DNA of 36,592 nucleotides from Microcaldota archaeon (GTDB lineage Archaea; Micrarchaeota; Micrarchaeia; Anstonellales; Bilamarchaeaceae), in NCBI GenBank assembly GCA_014727925.1, contig WJMN01000037.1, positions 1 to 36,592 of the forward strand, given 5' to 3'. Below are positions 23,888 to 32,228 of the stretch, one piece after another. The position numbers and the translations under genes are program-made. Every line of letters starts with the position of its first letter. Position 1 is the first letter of the stretch. The notes beneath the pieces are model-generated. The model made no database searches, had not been told where the DNA came from, and saw nothing but the letters and a program-made list of their open reading frames with translations.

Positions 23888-24643
23888 ATCCAGGTGTTCC
23901 CGAAAATATTCGATAACGTGCTCCTGGAACTGCCTGAAAGAACCATAGCCGAATTTGCTGTGGAGGCGCAGCATGAACGGGTGGGGAGAAAAGTGGGGCA
24001 CAGAAACAACATACCCTTCAAGGTCTGCAGAAGCAAAAAGGCTGCGCACATTTCCCCTTTTTCCGTAAATCTTCTTCACATAGGAAGACTGCATTGCCTG
24101 CTCCTTGGAAATGATTCTCCCTTTCATTCCCCTGTGGAAAAAATTGAACCTTATTCTTCTTTTCTCGGTTTTTCCACTGACCATGTTCTTGAGCAGTTTT
24201 TCAGTATCCACTGAAACCTTCAGGTCTTTTCCATCGTATGCGACAGAATACTTGTTTTTGGGAAAATGGGAAAAAAGGAAGCTGGAAAGGAAGGGCCTGC
24301 CCGCTTCCTGCCCCACTGTTTTTGAAAACACCACAAGGGTGCTTCCGGAAAAGAAAACGGAGCGGGTTGCCCCATGGGCAAAATGATTTCCCATCTTTTC
24401 CCCGTCTAAAAACAGGGGCTGGAAATAATTATGTGGAACGGCAAACGCGGCTCTTGCCTCAAAAAGCGGCTTGGAAAGCTTTGTAGGCCATTTAAGGGAA
24501 GTATAGAGATTTTGGGAGAGAGAGGGGAACTTCTCCAGGAATTCCTTGGTAGTTTCAAGGCGGTGGATGTCCTCCTCCTGCATCTTCTCCAAAAGAGAAA
24601 GGTATTCCGAATCCGAAGAAGCGGCCTCGCAGATTTTGCACAT
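23861..24643 (-). CDS. Unknown protein with N-terminal CxxC, downstream of FKBP
   Basis: A 260-residue soluble protein starting MCKICEAA, so a CxxC pair sits at the very N terminus, then an acidic helix (LSLLEKMQEEDIHRLETT). The middle is a mixed alpha/beta domain (FFSGSTLVVFSKTVGQEAG, NKYSVAYDGKDLKVSVDTE) with many aromatic and basic residues, followed by RRIRFNFFHRGMKGRI and HPFMLRLHSKFGYG. No family is recognised. The gene starts 1 bp after the FKBP stop (TAGA-ATG), with GGAAGAG upstream as a ribosome-binding site, so it is translationally linked to the isomerase. The CxxC could bind metal or be redox active, but only one pair is visible. Confidence 0.65.
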   Translation of the reverse strand: MCKICEAASSDSEYLSLLEKMQEEDIHRLETTKEFLEKFPSLSQNLYTSLKWPTKLSKPLFEARAAFAVPHNYFQPLFLDGEKMGNHFAHGATRSVFFSGSTLVVFSKTVGQEAGRPFLSSFLFSHFPKNKYSVAYDGKDLKVSVDTEKLLKNMVSGKTEKRRIRFNFFHRGMKGRIISKEQAMQSSYVKKIYGKRGNVRSLFASADLEGYVVSVPHFSPHPFMLRLHSKFGYGSFRQFQEHVIEYFREHLDLSESSGEQ

Positions 24644-24644
24644 T

Positions 24645-25292
24645 CTACTCTTCCTTCAGGTCCACCTTCTTTATGCCTGGGATTTTTGAGCGGAGCGTCA
24701 TCAGGAGCATTGCCTTGTGCAGCTCATACTCTTTATCATCTTTCTTCTTCAGATTCACTGTAAGTTCCCCATCATCCTTAAGGCTGAAATCGCCTTCCAG
24801 CCCGAGATAATCAATCAATGCCCGGATTTTTTCATCCTTTTCAGTATATATTTCGTTTAGCTTGAGGTGGTAGTCCACTTCCTGGCCGGCTATTGGATGG
24901 TTAAAATCCACCATTACCCTGCCTGCATTCACACTTTTCACGGTGCCGTAGAGCCGGCCGGTATCCGTGTCAACATGCACCACCAGGCCCGGCTCGGGAT
25001 TTACATTATGCTTCTTGAATTCCGCATTGGACATTATCTTGAGCATATCCTTTTTCCTGTGGCCAAACGCCTCTTCAATCGAAAGATGGACGTCCTTTTC
25101 CTCTCCCTTCTTCATGCCTTTTAGCGCATCATATATGCCGCTAATAAGCTTGTCCATACCGAAAACAACCAGGAGGGGGCCCTCCTTTCCATGGAGCTTT
25201 TTAGCAACTTCTCCCTTTGTGGAATCAAACACACTGCCTTCCTGGCCCTTTCCTTCAAGCTCTATCAGAATGAAATCTCCTTTTTCTACCAT
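24645..25292 (-). CDS. FKBP-type peptidyl-prolyl isomerase (archaeal long, SlyD-like)
   Basis: A protein of about 215 residues with the archaeal FKBP layout: an FKBP fold broken by an inserted chaperone (IF) domain, then a C-terminal extension. Visible parts are VEKGDFILIELEGKGQEGSV, the core GMDKLISGIYDALKGMKKGE, IEEAFGHRKKDM leading into the insert, and the return to the core at VDFNHPIAGQEVDYHLKLNE. It speeds cis-trans proline isomerisation and helps folding in the cytoplasm. I start it at ATG 25292; the longer ORF to 25484 would add about 64 residues that do not look like FKBP and would cover the promoter of the opposite gene. It is the first gene of a two-gene operon with the MCKIC protein. 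Confidence 0.88.
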   Translation of the reverse strand: MVEKGDFILIELEGKGQEGSVFDSTKGEVAKKLHGKEGPLLVVFGMDKLISGIYDALKGMKKGEEKDVHLSIEEAFGHRKKDMLKIMSNAEFKKHNVNPEPGLVVHVDTDTGRLYGTVKSVNAGRVMVDFNHPIAGQEVDYHLKLNEIYTEKDEKIRALIDYLGLEGDFSLKDDGELTVNLKKKDDKEYELHKAMLLMTLRSKIPGIKKVDLKEE

Positions 25293-25335
25293 TCGTAACA
25301 CCAAACAAAAGAATTGAGTGTTATTAGGCCTATGC

Positions 25336-25345
25336 TCTTTAAAAT
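25336..25345 (+). promoter_or_regulatory. TATA-like box of the 25378 gene
   Basis: CTTTAAAATT is centred about 37 nt before ATG 25378, giving a short leader of about 11 nt. It excludes the ORF start at 25318. Confidence 0.4.
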
Positions 25346-25377
25346 TGTTTTCACACCAATCTATTCCGGTGCTTTTG

Positions 25378-26472
25378 ATGGATAAAGGCCTTATAGTGAA
25401 AGTATTAGTTGTATTTTTTGCACTTTTGTTCCTCCTCCAGCCCTTTGCAATGAGCATACAGAACTGGAGCGGGGAAGGAAACAATGGAAATTCTGATGTT
25501 TATCAGGGAACTGCAAACGTAAATGTTACCATATACTCTTATGGGGCGTTCCTTTATGCAGAAGGGCTCACCGAAGACCAGAAAGGGCAGGTGACGGCAA
25601 ATCCCGAAGTGCTCAGCATAGAGAACATTGGAGAAGAAGGAGAAGAAGTGCTGAGGATAACCCTTAGGGACTCTTCCAAAACCAGGGAGGTGTATTCCGG
25701 CCTTAAAAACCTGGGGATAGGAACCATGGCCGTTGCCCAGATAGGGCTTCCTGAAAAATACACTGTTTCGCTTGAAAACGGCACGCAGATGGAAATACAC
25801 GGGGGATACACCCAGATGCTTATGGAGCCCCTGATGAAAACGGGCAGGGAAATAAGCTATGTGCTTGTTGTGCAGACAGATGGATCAAGCACTTATGGTG
25901 TTGTTGAGGCCCGGAGCTATTCTTCCGAAGTTGAGCTGGAGGGCGAGACAGAGATAGTTAGTGCAAATGCAAGCGCTTACCTGTTCACAATAGCCTGGGA
26001 GAACAGGACACTGGACACTTCCGCGCTCAAAAGCGATTATGGGGAAGGGAATGTTACATACAACCAGAAAGACTACATAACATTTGACCCTCCTCTTTCC
26101 GCGGAGGAAACCGTGCTGTACAAGGCCAGCTATGTTACATATATATCCTCGGCGAGCGCAAGCGTTCTCGCAAACTTCACAAACAGGAGCAGGGCTGAAG
26201 CGGATTTTGCCGGAAAGGCAGTTTTCCCGGACTCCGTGCTCCAGGTAAATGCAGCTGCTCCCCCAAACCTCAGCTTTGAGCAGGAGCAGGTAAAAACATA
26301 CCGCGTCAGCTTCCCTGAAAAGATTGAGGGGTATGTGCTGGAGGCAGAAGAGCTGGATATTCCCTCAGAACTTGATTTCAGCAAAGGGGAAAACGCAACC
26401 GTTGTTTTCAATGCAACTGTCACAGGAAACATGATTCTGGGGATAAAAGAGATACACCTTGTAAAGAACTAA
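25378..26472 (+). CDS. Exported or membrane-anchored protein of unknown function
   Basis: A protein of about 364 residues with an N-terminal hydrophobic helix (VLVVFFALLFLLQPFAM) that is a signal peptide or membrane anchor. The rest is extracellular in style: beta-rich, acidic, and with many N-glycosylation sequons (NVT, NGT, NAS, NRT, NFT, NRS, NAT). It resembles other archaeal surface proteins in composition, but I recognise no domain. Segments such as VLRITLRDSSKTREVYSGLKN suggest a repeated alpha/beta unit. It runs convergently into the SMC gene with a 4-bp overlap. There is no C-terminal membrane helix or lipobox, so attachment would be through the N-terminal helix if it is not cleaved. 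Confidence 0.7.
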   Translation: MDKGLIVKVLVVFFALLFLLQPFAMSIQNWSGEGNNGNSDVYQGTANVNVTIYSYGAFLYAEGLTEDQKGQVTANPEVLSIENIGEEGEEVLRITLRDSSKTREVYSGLKNLGIGTMAVAQIGLPEKYTVSLENGTQMEIHGGYTQMLMEPLMKTGREISYVLVVQTDGSSTYGVVEARSYSSEVELEGETEIVSANASAYLFTIAWENRTLDTSALKSDYGEGNVTYNQKDYITFDPPLSAEETVLYKASYVTYISSASASVLANFTNRSRAEADFAGKAVFPDSVLQVNAAAPPNLSFEQEQVKTYRVSFPEKIEGYVLEAEELDIPSELDFSKGENATVVFNATVTGNMILGIKEIHLVKN

Positions 26473-29400
26473 GGGGATTTGCCTGGCTCAGGGGCAGTTT
26501 CCTGTTGCTTTTCCAGCTTTACCCCTACTATTTTTGAAACCCCCTCAACCCTGCTTACTCCAAGGACTGCACTAGCCATGCTCATCATGATGTCATTATG
26601 GCTGACCACCAGGAACTGGGACTGGGGGGCAAGCTCCTTGAGGAGCTTTGCAAGATTCTTTGTGTTTACCTTGTCCAAGGGTGCATCCACCTCATCCAAT
26701 ACATAGAAAGGAGAGGGCTTGTAGAACTGGAGGGCAAAAACAAACATCAGGGCAACCAGGCTCTTCTCCCCCCCTGAAAGCGATTCAAGCGAATGCTCCC
26801 GGCCATTCCGCTTAACCTTGATGTGGAGGCCAGACTCAAACGGGGTAGAAGGCTTGTCTAGGTAGAGGTGGCCTTCTCCTATATTTATAAGCGTGAAAAG
26901 CCGGCGGAACTCCTTGTCCACACCATGAAAGGTTTCAAAAAATGCCTGTTTTTTCCTTTCCTCTATCCCTGAAATCATGTCTATTACTGCGTTCTTTTCT
27001 ATCCTGAGCTTCTCTATCTTCTCTTCCATTTCCTGGATTTCCCTGTTTTTCTCCTCATACATTTCAGGGGCAGCCAGATTAACCTGTCCAAGCTGGGAAA
27101 GTGTTGCCTCTGCTGAGCGCATCTTGCTCCGGAGCTCCTCCTTGTTCCCTTCAATCGGCTCTGTTTCCACGTACTCCTCAAATTCCACAGAAAGGTCTGA
27201 AATCCGGGTTTCAATGTTCCTCAGCTCAACCTCTGAAACGGTAATGGTTTTTTCATGGGAAGCCAGCTTTGAGTGAAGCTCTCCCCTCTTTCCGCCCAGC
27301 TCCTGGAGCTTCTCCTCAAATTCCCGCATCCTCTCCATGAGCATTTTTATTGCGCGGTCTGAGGCACCGAGCTTGCCGCTTACCTTCTCAAGGTCATCTT
27401 CCCTGCGGGAAATCTGCAAATCCAGCTGTTTTGCCCTGAACTTAAGCTGCTCCTTCTCTTCCCCAAGCCGCTTGATCCGTGCATTCTTGTCCTTAAGCCC
27501 TTCCCTGCGCACCTCCGCTTCCCTGCGCTTTGAATCTGCCTGGGCCCTGAGCGAGGAATACATCTTTACCTTATCTTCCCTCTCCTTCTCTAGAGTTTCC
27601 CTCTGGCTTACCTCTGCTTCTATTGCTTGCCTCAGCTTTTCCTCCGCTTTCGCTATCTCCAAATCAAGGGAAGTGACCCTTTTTTCATAAGATAAAAGCT
27701 TTTCTTTGGAAAGAGAGACTGTCTTCTCCAGCTCCAAAATCCCCTTCCTCATTGAGCTTATGCGATGGGCCTTTTTCTCAGACTCACATATCTTTTCTTT
27801 CAGGGAATCCAGCTCAACCTCCTTTTTCCTGAGTGAAACCTCAACATCCGACTTTTCCCGCCTAAGGGAGCCCATCTCCTCCCTTATTGCAGTAAGGTCG
27901 CCCATGATTCCTGATTTTCTCTGCTTTGCCGAGTCTAGTTCCCCTTCCAGTTTGGAAAGCTGGGCTGCTGAGGCGGCTCCTCCCCTTGCCTTCCCCCCGG
28001 TTATTATGCCTGATTTCTCAAAAAGGTCGCCATCCAGGGTAACCATCCTCTCCCTTGTTATTCCTATTTTCTTTGCTTCTTTTGAATCCTTTAGCAAGAG
28101 GGTGCCGCCAAAAACAAAATCAATTGCTTTTTTGTGGGCAGGGCGGAAACTGATGAAATCTGAGATTCTCCCCATTCCCCCATTTGAACCTGTAGGCTGC
28201 GGGGAAACCTCCTTTAATGGAAGGAAAGTTGCCCTTCCCCTGCCCGCGCGCTTGAGCTTTGATATTGCCCTGGTTGCGATATCCGCAGAATCCACCACAA
28301 CATAAAGGAGCCTTCCTCCCCCTGCCGCATCAACTGCCTTTGAGTATTCAGATGAGAATTCTATGAGCTCGGCAACCGTTCCGTGTATCCCTTCCACCTC
28401 TCCGCTCTCCCTGAGCTCATTTATGTACTGGAGCGCGGGGTTGCGTATGGAAGCTGAAACCTGGGCGCGGAGGGTTGCACATTTTTCTCTGAGGAGAAGC
28501 AGGTTGCGGTCCAGGGAGGCATTCTCCGCATTGAGCTCTTTCTCCTTTGCAAACAGCCGGTCCTGGGCATCAACTATCTCCCTGAGGCTCTCTTTGAGCT
28601 TCTCCTTTCCGGATTCCAGCTCCTCAAGCCCCATTATTTCCGTGTTTCCGCTTTCCTCCAGTATGCTCTTTTTCTCATTTATTATTGATTCAGTTTTCTC
28701 TATTTCGCCCCTTAGCACCAGCAGCTGCTCGCGGACCTTTGTTCGCTCATCCTCAAGCTCTTCTAGGGAGTTCCGAAGCCCTGAAACCTGTGCACTTTCG
28801 CTTGTCTCAAGCTTTAGGTCCTCCAGCGGGGCCATCTTTTTCCTTAGTTCCTTTTCCTGCTCCGAGAGCTCTTCTAGAGTATCTTTCTGCTGCACTATGT
28901 CTTTCTCCAGCGAGGAAACAGAATCTTCTAGCTCCTTGGCCTTTTCTCTTGAATCAGAAAGGAGTTCCTTCTTGGATGCAATTTCTGCCTTTGCCTTTTC
29001 CATCTCCCGAAGCAGCCTCTCCCTCTCTTCTTTTGCCCCTATCTCCGCACTAACCTTTGCCTTCTTTTCCTCCTCTCTTTTCAGTTCCTGCTCCATGCCC
29101 TTAATCTCAGCAGAGATTTGTGCAGAGGCATCCCTTGCTTTCTCAAGCTCCTTTCCAAGTGTGGCCTTCCTCTTTTCTGCACCTTCCAGCTCCAGGCGGA
29201 GCAGGGATGCCTTTGAGCGCTTTACTGTTTTAGATGCAGAAGAATACTGCATGGCCTTTTCTTTCTCGGATTCTAGTTCCTTAAGAAATGATTTGCGCTC
29301 CCCGAGCACCAGGTTTGCATCCCTCATCCTGCCTTCCACAACCTCTAGCTCCCGGAGAGCTTCCTTCTTCTTTGCCTCAAAATCCGCAATACCTGCAACC

Positions 29401-29843
29401 GCATCCACGATTGTGCGGCGCTCCTTCCCACTTATTTCAACTATTTTCTGGACTTCACCTTGGGCAATGATGTTTCTTCCGCTCTTGTCCAGGTTGTATT
29501 TCTTTAGCAGCTCAAGTATGGTGTTCCGGGTGGTCTTCTTCCCGTTCATGATGTAGGATGCCTTGCCCTCCTCGTTTATTGCCCTCTTAAGCTCATACTT
29601 TTTGTCATCCTGGAAACAAAGGGCAACCTCTGCATATTTGGAATTATGGCAGATGAGGTCTTTTGCCCTTCTTGCGCGCAGGGATTTTAGGGAAATCTCG
29701 CCAAGAGCAAAGCGCACTGCATCCAGCACATTTGTCTTGCCGCTTCCATTTGGGCCTGCAAGGCAGATGAAATCGGGCGGAAGCTCAATCTCTGCTTTTT
29801 TGAATGACTTAAAACCTTTGAGCTTTATGCTGGAGATATGCAT
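26469..29843 (-). CDS. smc: Chromosome segregation ATPase SMC
   Basis: An 1124-residue SMC protein with all expected parts. The Walker A is AGPNGSGKTN (from residue 29); then come a first long coiled coil, a hinge at about 490-620 (VEGIHGTVAELIEFSSEY through RERMVTLDGDLFEKSGIITGG), a second coiled coil, the signature LSGGEKSLVALMF (from 1022), and the Walker B FYVLDEVDAPLD (about 1046-1057) with the D-loop. The hinge is of the SMC type, not the Rad50 zinc hook. SMC dimers compact and separate chromosomes, usually with ScpA and ScpB, which are not in this window. Length is normal for archaea. A TTTTTAAAC box about 45 nt upstream implies a short leader. Confidence 0.95.
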   Translation of the reverse strand: MHISSIKLKGFKSFKKAEIELPPDFICLAGPNGSGKTNVLDAVRFALGEISLKSLRARRAKDLICHNSKYAEVALCFQDDKKYELKRAINEEGKASYIMNGKKTTRNTILELLKKYNLDKSGRNIIAQGEVQKIVEISGKERRTIVDAVAGIADFEAKKKEALRELEVVEGRMRDANLVLGERKSFLKELESEKEKAMQYSSASKTVKRSKASLLRLELEGAEKRKATLGKELEKARDASAQISAEIKGMEQELKREEEKKAKVSAEIGAKEERERLLREMEKAKAEIASKKELLSDSREKAKELEDSVSSLEKDIVQQKDTLEELSEQEKELRKKMAPLEDLKLETSESAQVSGLRNSLEELEDERTKVREQLLVLRGEIEKTESIINEKKSILEESGNTEIMGLEELESGKEKLKESLREIVDAQDRLFAKEKELNAENASLDRNLLLLREKCATLRAQVSASIRNPALQYINELRESGEVEGIHGTVAELIEFSSEYSKAVDAAGGGRLLYVVVDSADIATRAISKLKRAGRGRATFLPLKEVSPQPTGSNGGMGRISDFISFRPAHKKAIDFVFGGTLLLKDSKEAKKIGITRERMVTLDGDLFEKSGIITGGKARGGAASAAQLSKLEGELDSAKQRKSGIMGDLTAIREEMGSLRREKSDVEVSLRKKEVELDSLKEKICESEKKAHRISSMRKGILELEKTVSLSKEKLLSYEKRVTSLDLEIAKAEEKLRQAIEAEVSQRETLEKEREDKVKMYSSLRAQADSKRREAEVRREGLKDKNARIKRLGEEKEQLKFRAKQLDLQISRREDDLEKVSGKLGASDRAIKMLMERMREFEEKLQELGGKRGELHSKLASHEKTITVSEVELRNIETRISDLSVEFEEYVETEPIEGNKEELRSKMRSAEATLSQLGQVNLAAPEMYEEKNREIQEMEEKIEKLRIEKNAVIDMISGIEERKKQAFFETFHGVDKEFRRLFTLINIGEGHLYLDKPSTPFESGLHIKVKRNGREHSLESLSGGEKSLVALMFVFALQFYKPSPFYVLDEVDAPLDKVNTKNLAKLLKELAPQSQFLVVSHNDIMMSMASAVLGVSRVEGVSKIVGVKLEKQQETAPEPGKSP

Positions 29844-29957
29844 GGCGCCTTACCCTTATACGTCAGTGTATTCGGCATTTTAGTTTAAAAAGCCTTCGGA
29901 GGGGCCTCCTCGAATAGAGTGTAAAGAAAGGGGATAGTGTGGAAAGTTTGCTACCAA

Positions 29958-29991
29958 ATTATTTGTAGCTAGGGTTAAAAACCCAAATAAT
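29958..29991. promoter_or_regulatory. Nested inverted repeats upstream of the PfkB-like gene
   Basis: ATTATTTG (29958-29965) and CAAATAAT (29984-29991) form an 8-bp inverted repeat, with a second one, GGGTTAAAAACCC (29972-29984), inside. The inner repeat also holds a TATA-like TTAAAAA. A palindrome over a TATA box is a plausible repressor site, but nothing here names a regulator. Confidence 0.4.
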
Positions 29992-30040
29992 GAAATAGCT
30001 ATGTTTGGTGCTGTTCAGTCTGGGTCAGGCAAAATGTGCC

Positions 30041-30059
30041 GGTTCCTGATACAGGAACC
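30041..30059 (+). promoter_or_regulatory. Hairpin in the leader of the PfkB-like gene
   Basis: GGTTCCTG-ATA-CAGGAACC is a perfect 8-bp stem with a 3-nt loop. It ends 6 nt before the ribosome-binding site GGTGAT and 15 nt before ATG 30075, so the folded leader could affect translation. Confidence 0.45.
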
Positions 30060-30074
30060 AGAAAGGGTGATCAG

Positions 30075-30785
30075 ATGAAAAAATTTTATATTGCCGGATG
30101 CTTTGCTGACAGCATAATTGTTGACCGGGACCAGGACAGGATAGAAAAGAAGGAGGGGGGACCCGCATATTTCATAAAAAATGTGCTTGAGGACCTTGGG
30201 GAAGGCTACTCGCTTGCAAAGGCCAAAAAGGGAATAATTGAAGTGCATATACAGGGGGGAAAAGAAGTGGGGAGATTCCCCCGCACTTCCTCCATAAGCA
30301 CCACTGCCCCAATAACTTCTCCCATCGTGCTCGCATATTCAATCTCCGGTGAGATATGCCTTGATAGTATCAGGGGAAATTTTAGAGAGATATATGCAGA
30401 CAGCAGGGGATTTGTACGGGACCCGGAGAACTTCGGGAAGAAAAGGGAATGGAAAGTGAATAATTTTGAAAAAATAACTGTGCTAAAAACAACCCCGGGA
30501 GAAATGGAATACCTTCCGGGCCCGCTGCTTTCCCACATCCGCAGGAATGGTGTTCTTGTTGTGATGAGGGATGAGGGAAAAGTGGAGGTTGTGGAAAAAG
30601 GCCAATCCAGGGAATACTCGCTCGGGAACTTTCCTGCATCCGAAGCATTCGGAATGAGAGAAGTCTTCTTCGCTGCATTCTCTTCTGAATACTCGCGTTC
30701 CCGGAATGCAGGGAAGGCAGCTGAATTTGCAATTGACTATTCCCTGAAATACATTTCAGGTGCGGATGAAAATGGGGAAAAGTAG
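30075..30785 (+). CDS. PfkB-like (ribokinase-fold) protein lacking the catalytic GAGD motif
   Basis: A protein of about 236 residues that reads like a short PfkB/ribokinase. It has an N-terminal KFYIAGCFADSIIVDR strand-loop, the substrate-side GGPAYF, and a C-terminal half with NFEKITVLKTTPGEMEYL and RRNGVLVVMRDEGKVEVVE, as in the nucleotide-binding part. The position that should read GAGDxFxAAF instead reads SEAFGMREVFFAAFSSE, so the catalytic aspartate and anion-hole glycines are missing. A sugar kinase activity is therefore doubtful; a binding or regulatory role is more likely. The start at ATG 30075 has GGTGAT at the right distance. The gene overlaps the next one by 20 bp. Confidence 0.65.
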   Translation: MKKFYIAGCFADSIIVDRDQDRIEKKEGGPAYFIKNVLEDLGEGYSLAKAKKGIIEVHIQGGKEVGRFPRTSSISTTAPITSPIVLAYSISGEICLDSIRGNFREIYADSRGFVRDPENFGKKREWKVNNFEKITVLKTTPGEMEYLPGPLLSHIRRNGVLVVMRDEGKVEVVEKGQSREYSLGNFPASEAFGMREVFFAAFSSEYSRSRNAGKAAEFAIDYSLKYISGADENGEK

Positions 30786-31251
30786 CCTGTTTCTTGTTTT
30801 TATTGTTTCCCTGGGATTTGCCCAGGGCTTCTTTGTTTCTTCAGATGGAAGTTATGAAGTGCAGAAAGCGGTTTACAACTCCCGCATCTCCGATGCCCCC
30901 TCCACCCTGAGATTTCTTTTCAGCGGGGAAAGGGCAAACCTGGAGGTTTCCGGGGTTGGGGATTTCCGTGTGCTTTTTGGAGACAGGGGAGAAGTGCTGG
31001 AAATCCTTCCGGGCTCCTGGGAAAAACCCTCCCTTGAAATTGGGCTCGGGAAAAGCACGCTTGTTGCGCTCAATTCCGGGCAGCTGGACCTGGAAGATGC
31101 AGTGGAATATGGGATGCTGCAGCTTACCGCCCGCAACATAATTGTGCTGGTCAAGCTGCAGATTGCCCAGGGTTTCATAAGCGCCGGGGGGGCGTGGGGC
31201 TCGTTTTTTGGTCCAGGACTCGACAGGTTATTTTCTTCCCTTCCTTTCTGA
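30766..31251 (+). CDS. Small exported protein of unknown function
   Basis: A protein of about 161 residues with a signal peptide (KMGKSSLFLVFIVSLGFAQG). The mature part looks compact and alpha/beta: STLRFLFSGERANLEVSGVG, FRVLFGDRGEVLEILP, then a helix-rich C-terminal end (YGMLQLTARNIIVLVKLQIA). The FSGERANLEV pattern followed by alternating strands and a lone long helix is loosely like SCP2-type lipid-binding domains, but the match is weak and I would not name it. It overlaps the PfkB-like gene, so the two are translated together; the small gap to the convergent MscS gene is 3 bp. Confidence 0.65.
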   Translation: MKMGKSSLFLVFIVSLGFAQGFFVSSDGSYEVQKAVYNSRISDAPSTLRFLFSGERANLEVSGVGDFRVLFGDRGEVLEILPGSWEKPSLEIGLGKSTLVALNSGQLDLEDAVEYGMLQLTARNIIVLVKLQIAQGFISAGGAWGSFFGPGLDRLFSSLPF

Positions 31252-31254
31252 GGA

Positions 31255-32199
31255 TTAGTAGGATTTCCTGGTCCTTGTGGCATCCCATACTCTTGCGCTG
31301 GTCCTGCTGGAGATGGTGATGTCCTTTGCCTTCTGGATTTTATTGAGTATCTTCTCAAAAACCGGGTTCACGTGCCTCCGCCTGTGCTTTGAATCAACAA
31401 TGAACCTGAGCCGCAGCTCAATCCAGTTGTCTGTGGGAATTACATAAACAGTGGGCATTACGTCCCTCGGCTCAAAAAGATACTTGTAGGTCATTTTCTT
31501 AAGCTGTTTTTCGCTGTCTTCTATGAACTTTTCAGTAACCTCGTTTGCCGCATCCTCCATTACCTTCCTTGCCTTCTTCAGGTTGCTGCTGTATGTTATG
31601 GGTATTGCCATTTCCTCCCATATAAAATTGAAGTCCCCCGAATAATTGCTTATCGTCTTTTCCATTACGAATGCGTTGGGAATCTCCTTTATTTTTCCGG
31701 TGAACTGGTCATAATTGCTGTCTCCTCCTATCTCCATTATCTTTGTGTACATGAGTTGAATATCTATTACATCTCCTCTTTCCTGCCCGATTTCAATCCT
31801 GTGGCCCACCTCATACGGCCTTATTGTAATCAGCACCAGGAACCCCACCAGGTTCATCAGGGGGCGCTGGAGGGCAATTGCAATTCCTGCACCTATGAAG
31901 CCCATCGCAACTACCAGGCTCTGCGTCTGCTCTATCCAGATGCCCATCCCTATTACCAGGGCAATTATGTATATTATGTAGCTGGAGATTTTTGAAAGGA
32001 AGTATCTCAGCTTGTAGAGCTTTACCCTGGAAACTACCCCCCCAACCAGTGAGTCTAGCAGGAGGGCAAGCGAAAGCACCCCAAGCGTCTGGGCTGCCTT
32101 AAGCAGCAGCGGCTGCTCGGGGTAATAAATGGGAATGTATTCTGAAGAAACCAGAAATAAGAGGAACATCAAGGCAAGCACTATCTGCTTAAGCATCAT
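31255..32199 (-). CDS. MscS-family mechanosensitive ion channel
   Basis: A 314-residue MscS-type channel. Three or four N-terminal membrane helices are followed by the pore-lining helix GFIGAGIAIALQRPLMNLVG. The beta domain comes next: VLITIRPYEVGHRIEIGQ, then the GDVIDIQLMYTKI core, the IPNAFVMEKTISNYS segment and a C-terminal alpha/beta domain. Such channels open when membrane tension rises and release solutes after osmotic downshock. Gly/Ala packing in the pore helix is kept and the chain is of normal length. It lies 30 bp downstream of the 32229 gene with a T/A-rich stretch in between that could be its promoter. Confidence 0.9.
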   Translation of the reverse strand: MMLKQIVLALMFLLFLVSSEYIPIYYPEQPLLLKAAQTLGVLSLALLLDSLVGGVVSRVKLYKLRYFLSKISSYIIYIIALVIGMGIWIEQTQSLVVAMGFIGAGIAIALQRPLMNLVGFLVLITIRPYEVGHRIEIGQERGDVIDIQLMYTKIMEIGGDSNYDQFTGKIKEIPNAFVMEKTISNYSGDFNFIWEEMAIPITYSSNLKKARKVMEDAANEVTEKFIEDSEKQLKKMTYKYLFEPRDVMPTVYVIPTDNWIELRLRFIVDSKHRRRHVNPVFEKILNKIQKAKDITISSRTSARVWDATRTRKSY

Positions 32200-32228
32200 A
32201 GGAGAAAAGAAGGGAAAAAATAAAAGGG

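Noticed and set aside
23861-24643. Naming the MCKIC protein as a rubredoxin-like or ferredoxin-like protein
   Set aside because: Only one CxxC pair is visible, so a four-cysteine site cannot be supported.
28363-29556. 397-aa ORF opposite SMC
   Set aside because: It is Ser/Phe-rich because it is the antisense of coiled-coil codons; SMC motifs on the other strand are decisive.
30001-30075. Known riboswitch in the leader of the PfkB-like gene
   Set aside because: A clear hairpin is present, but I could not match the sequence to any riboswitch class.
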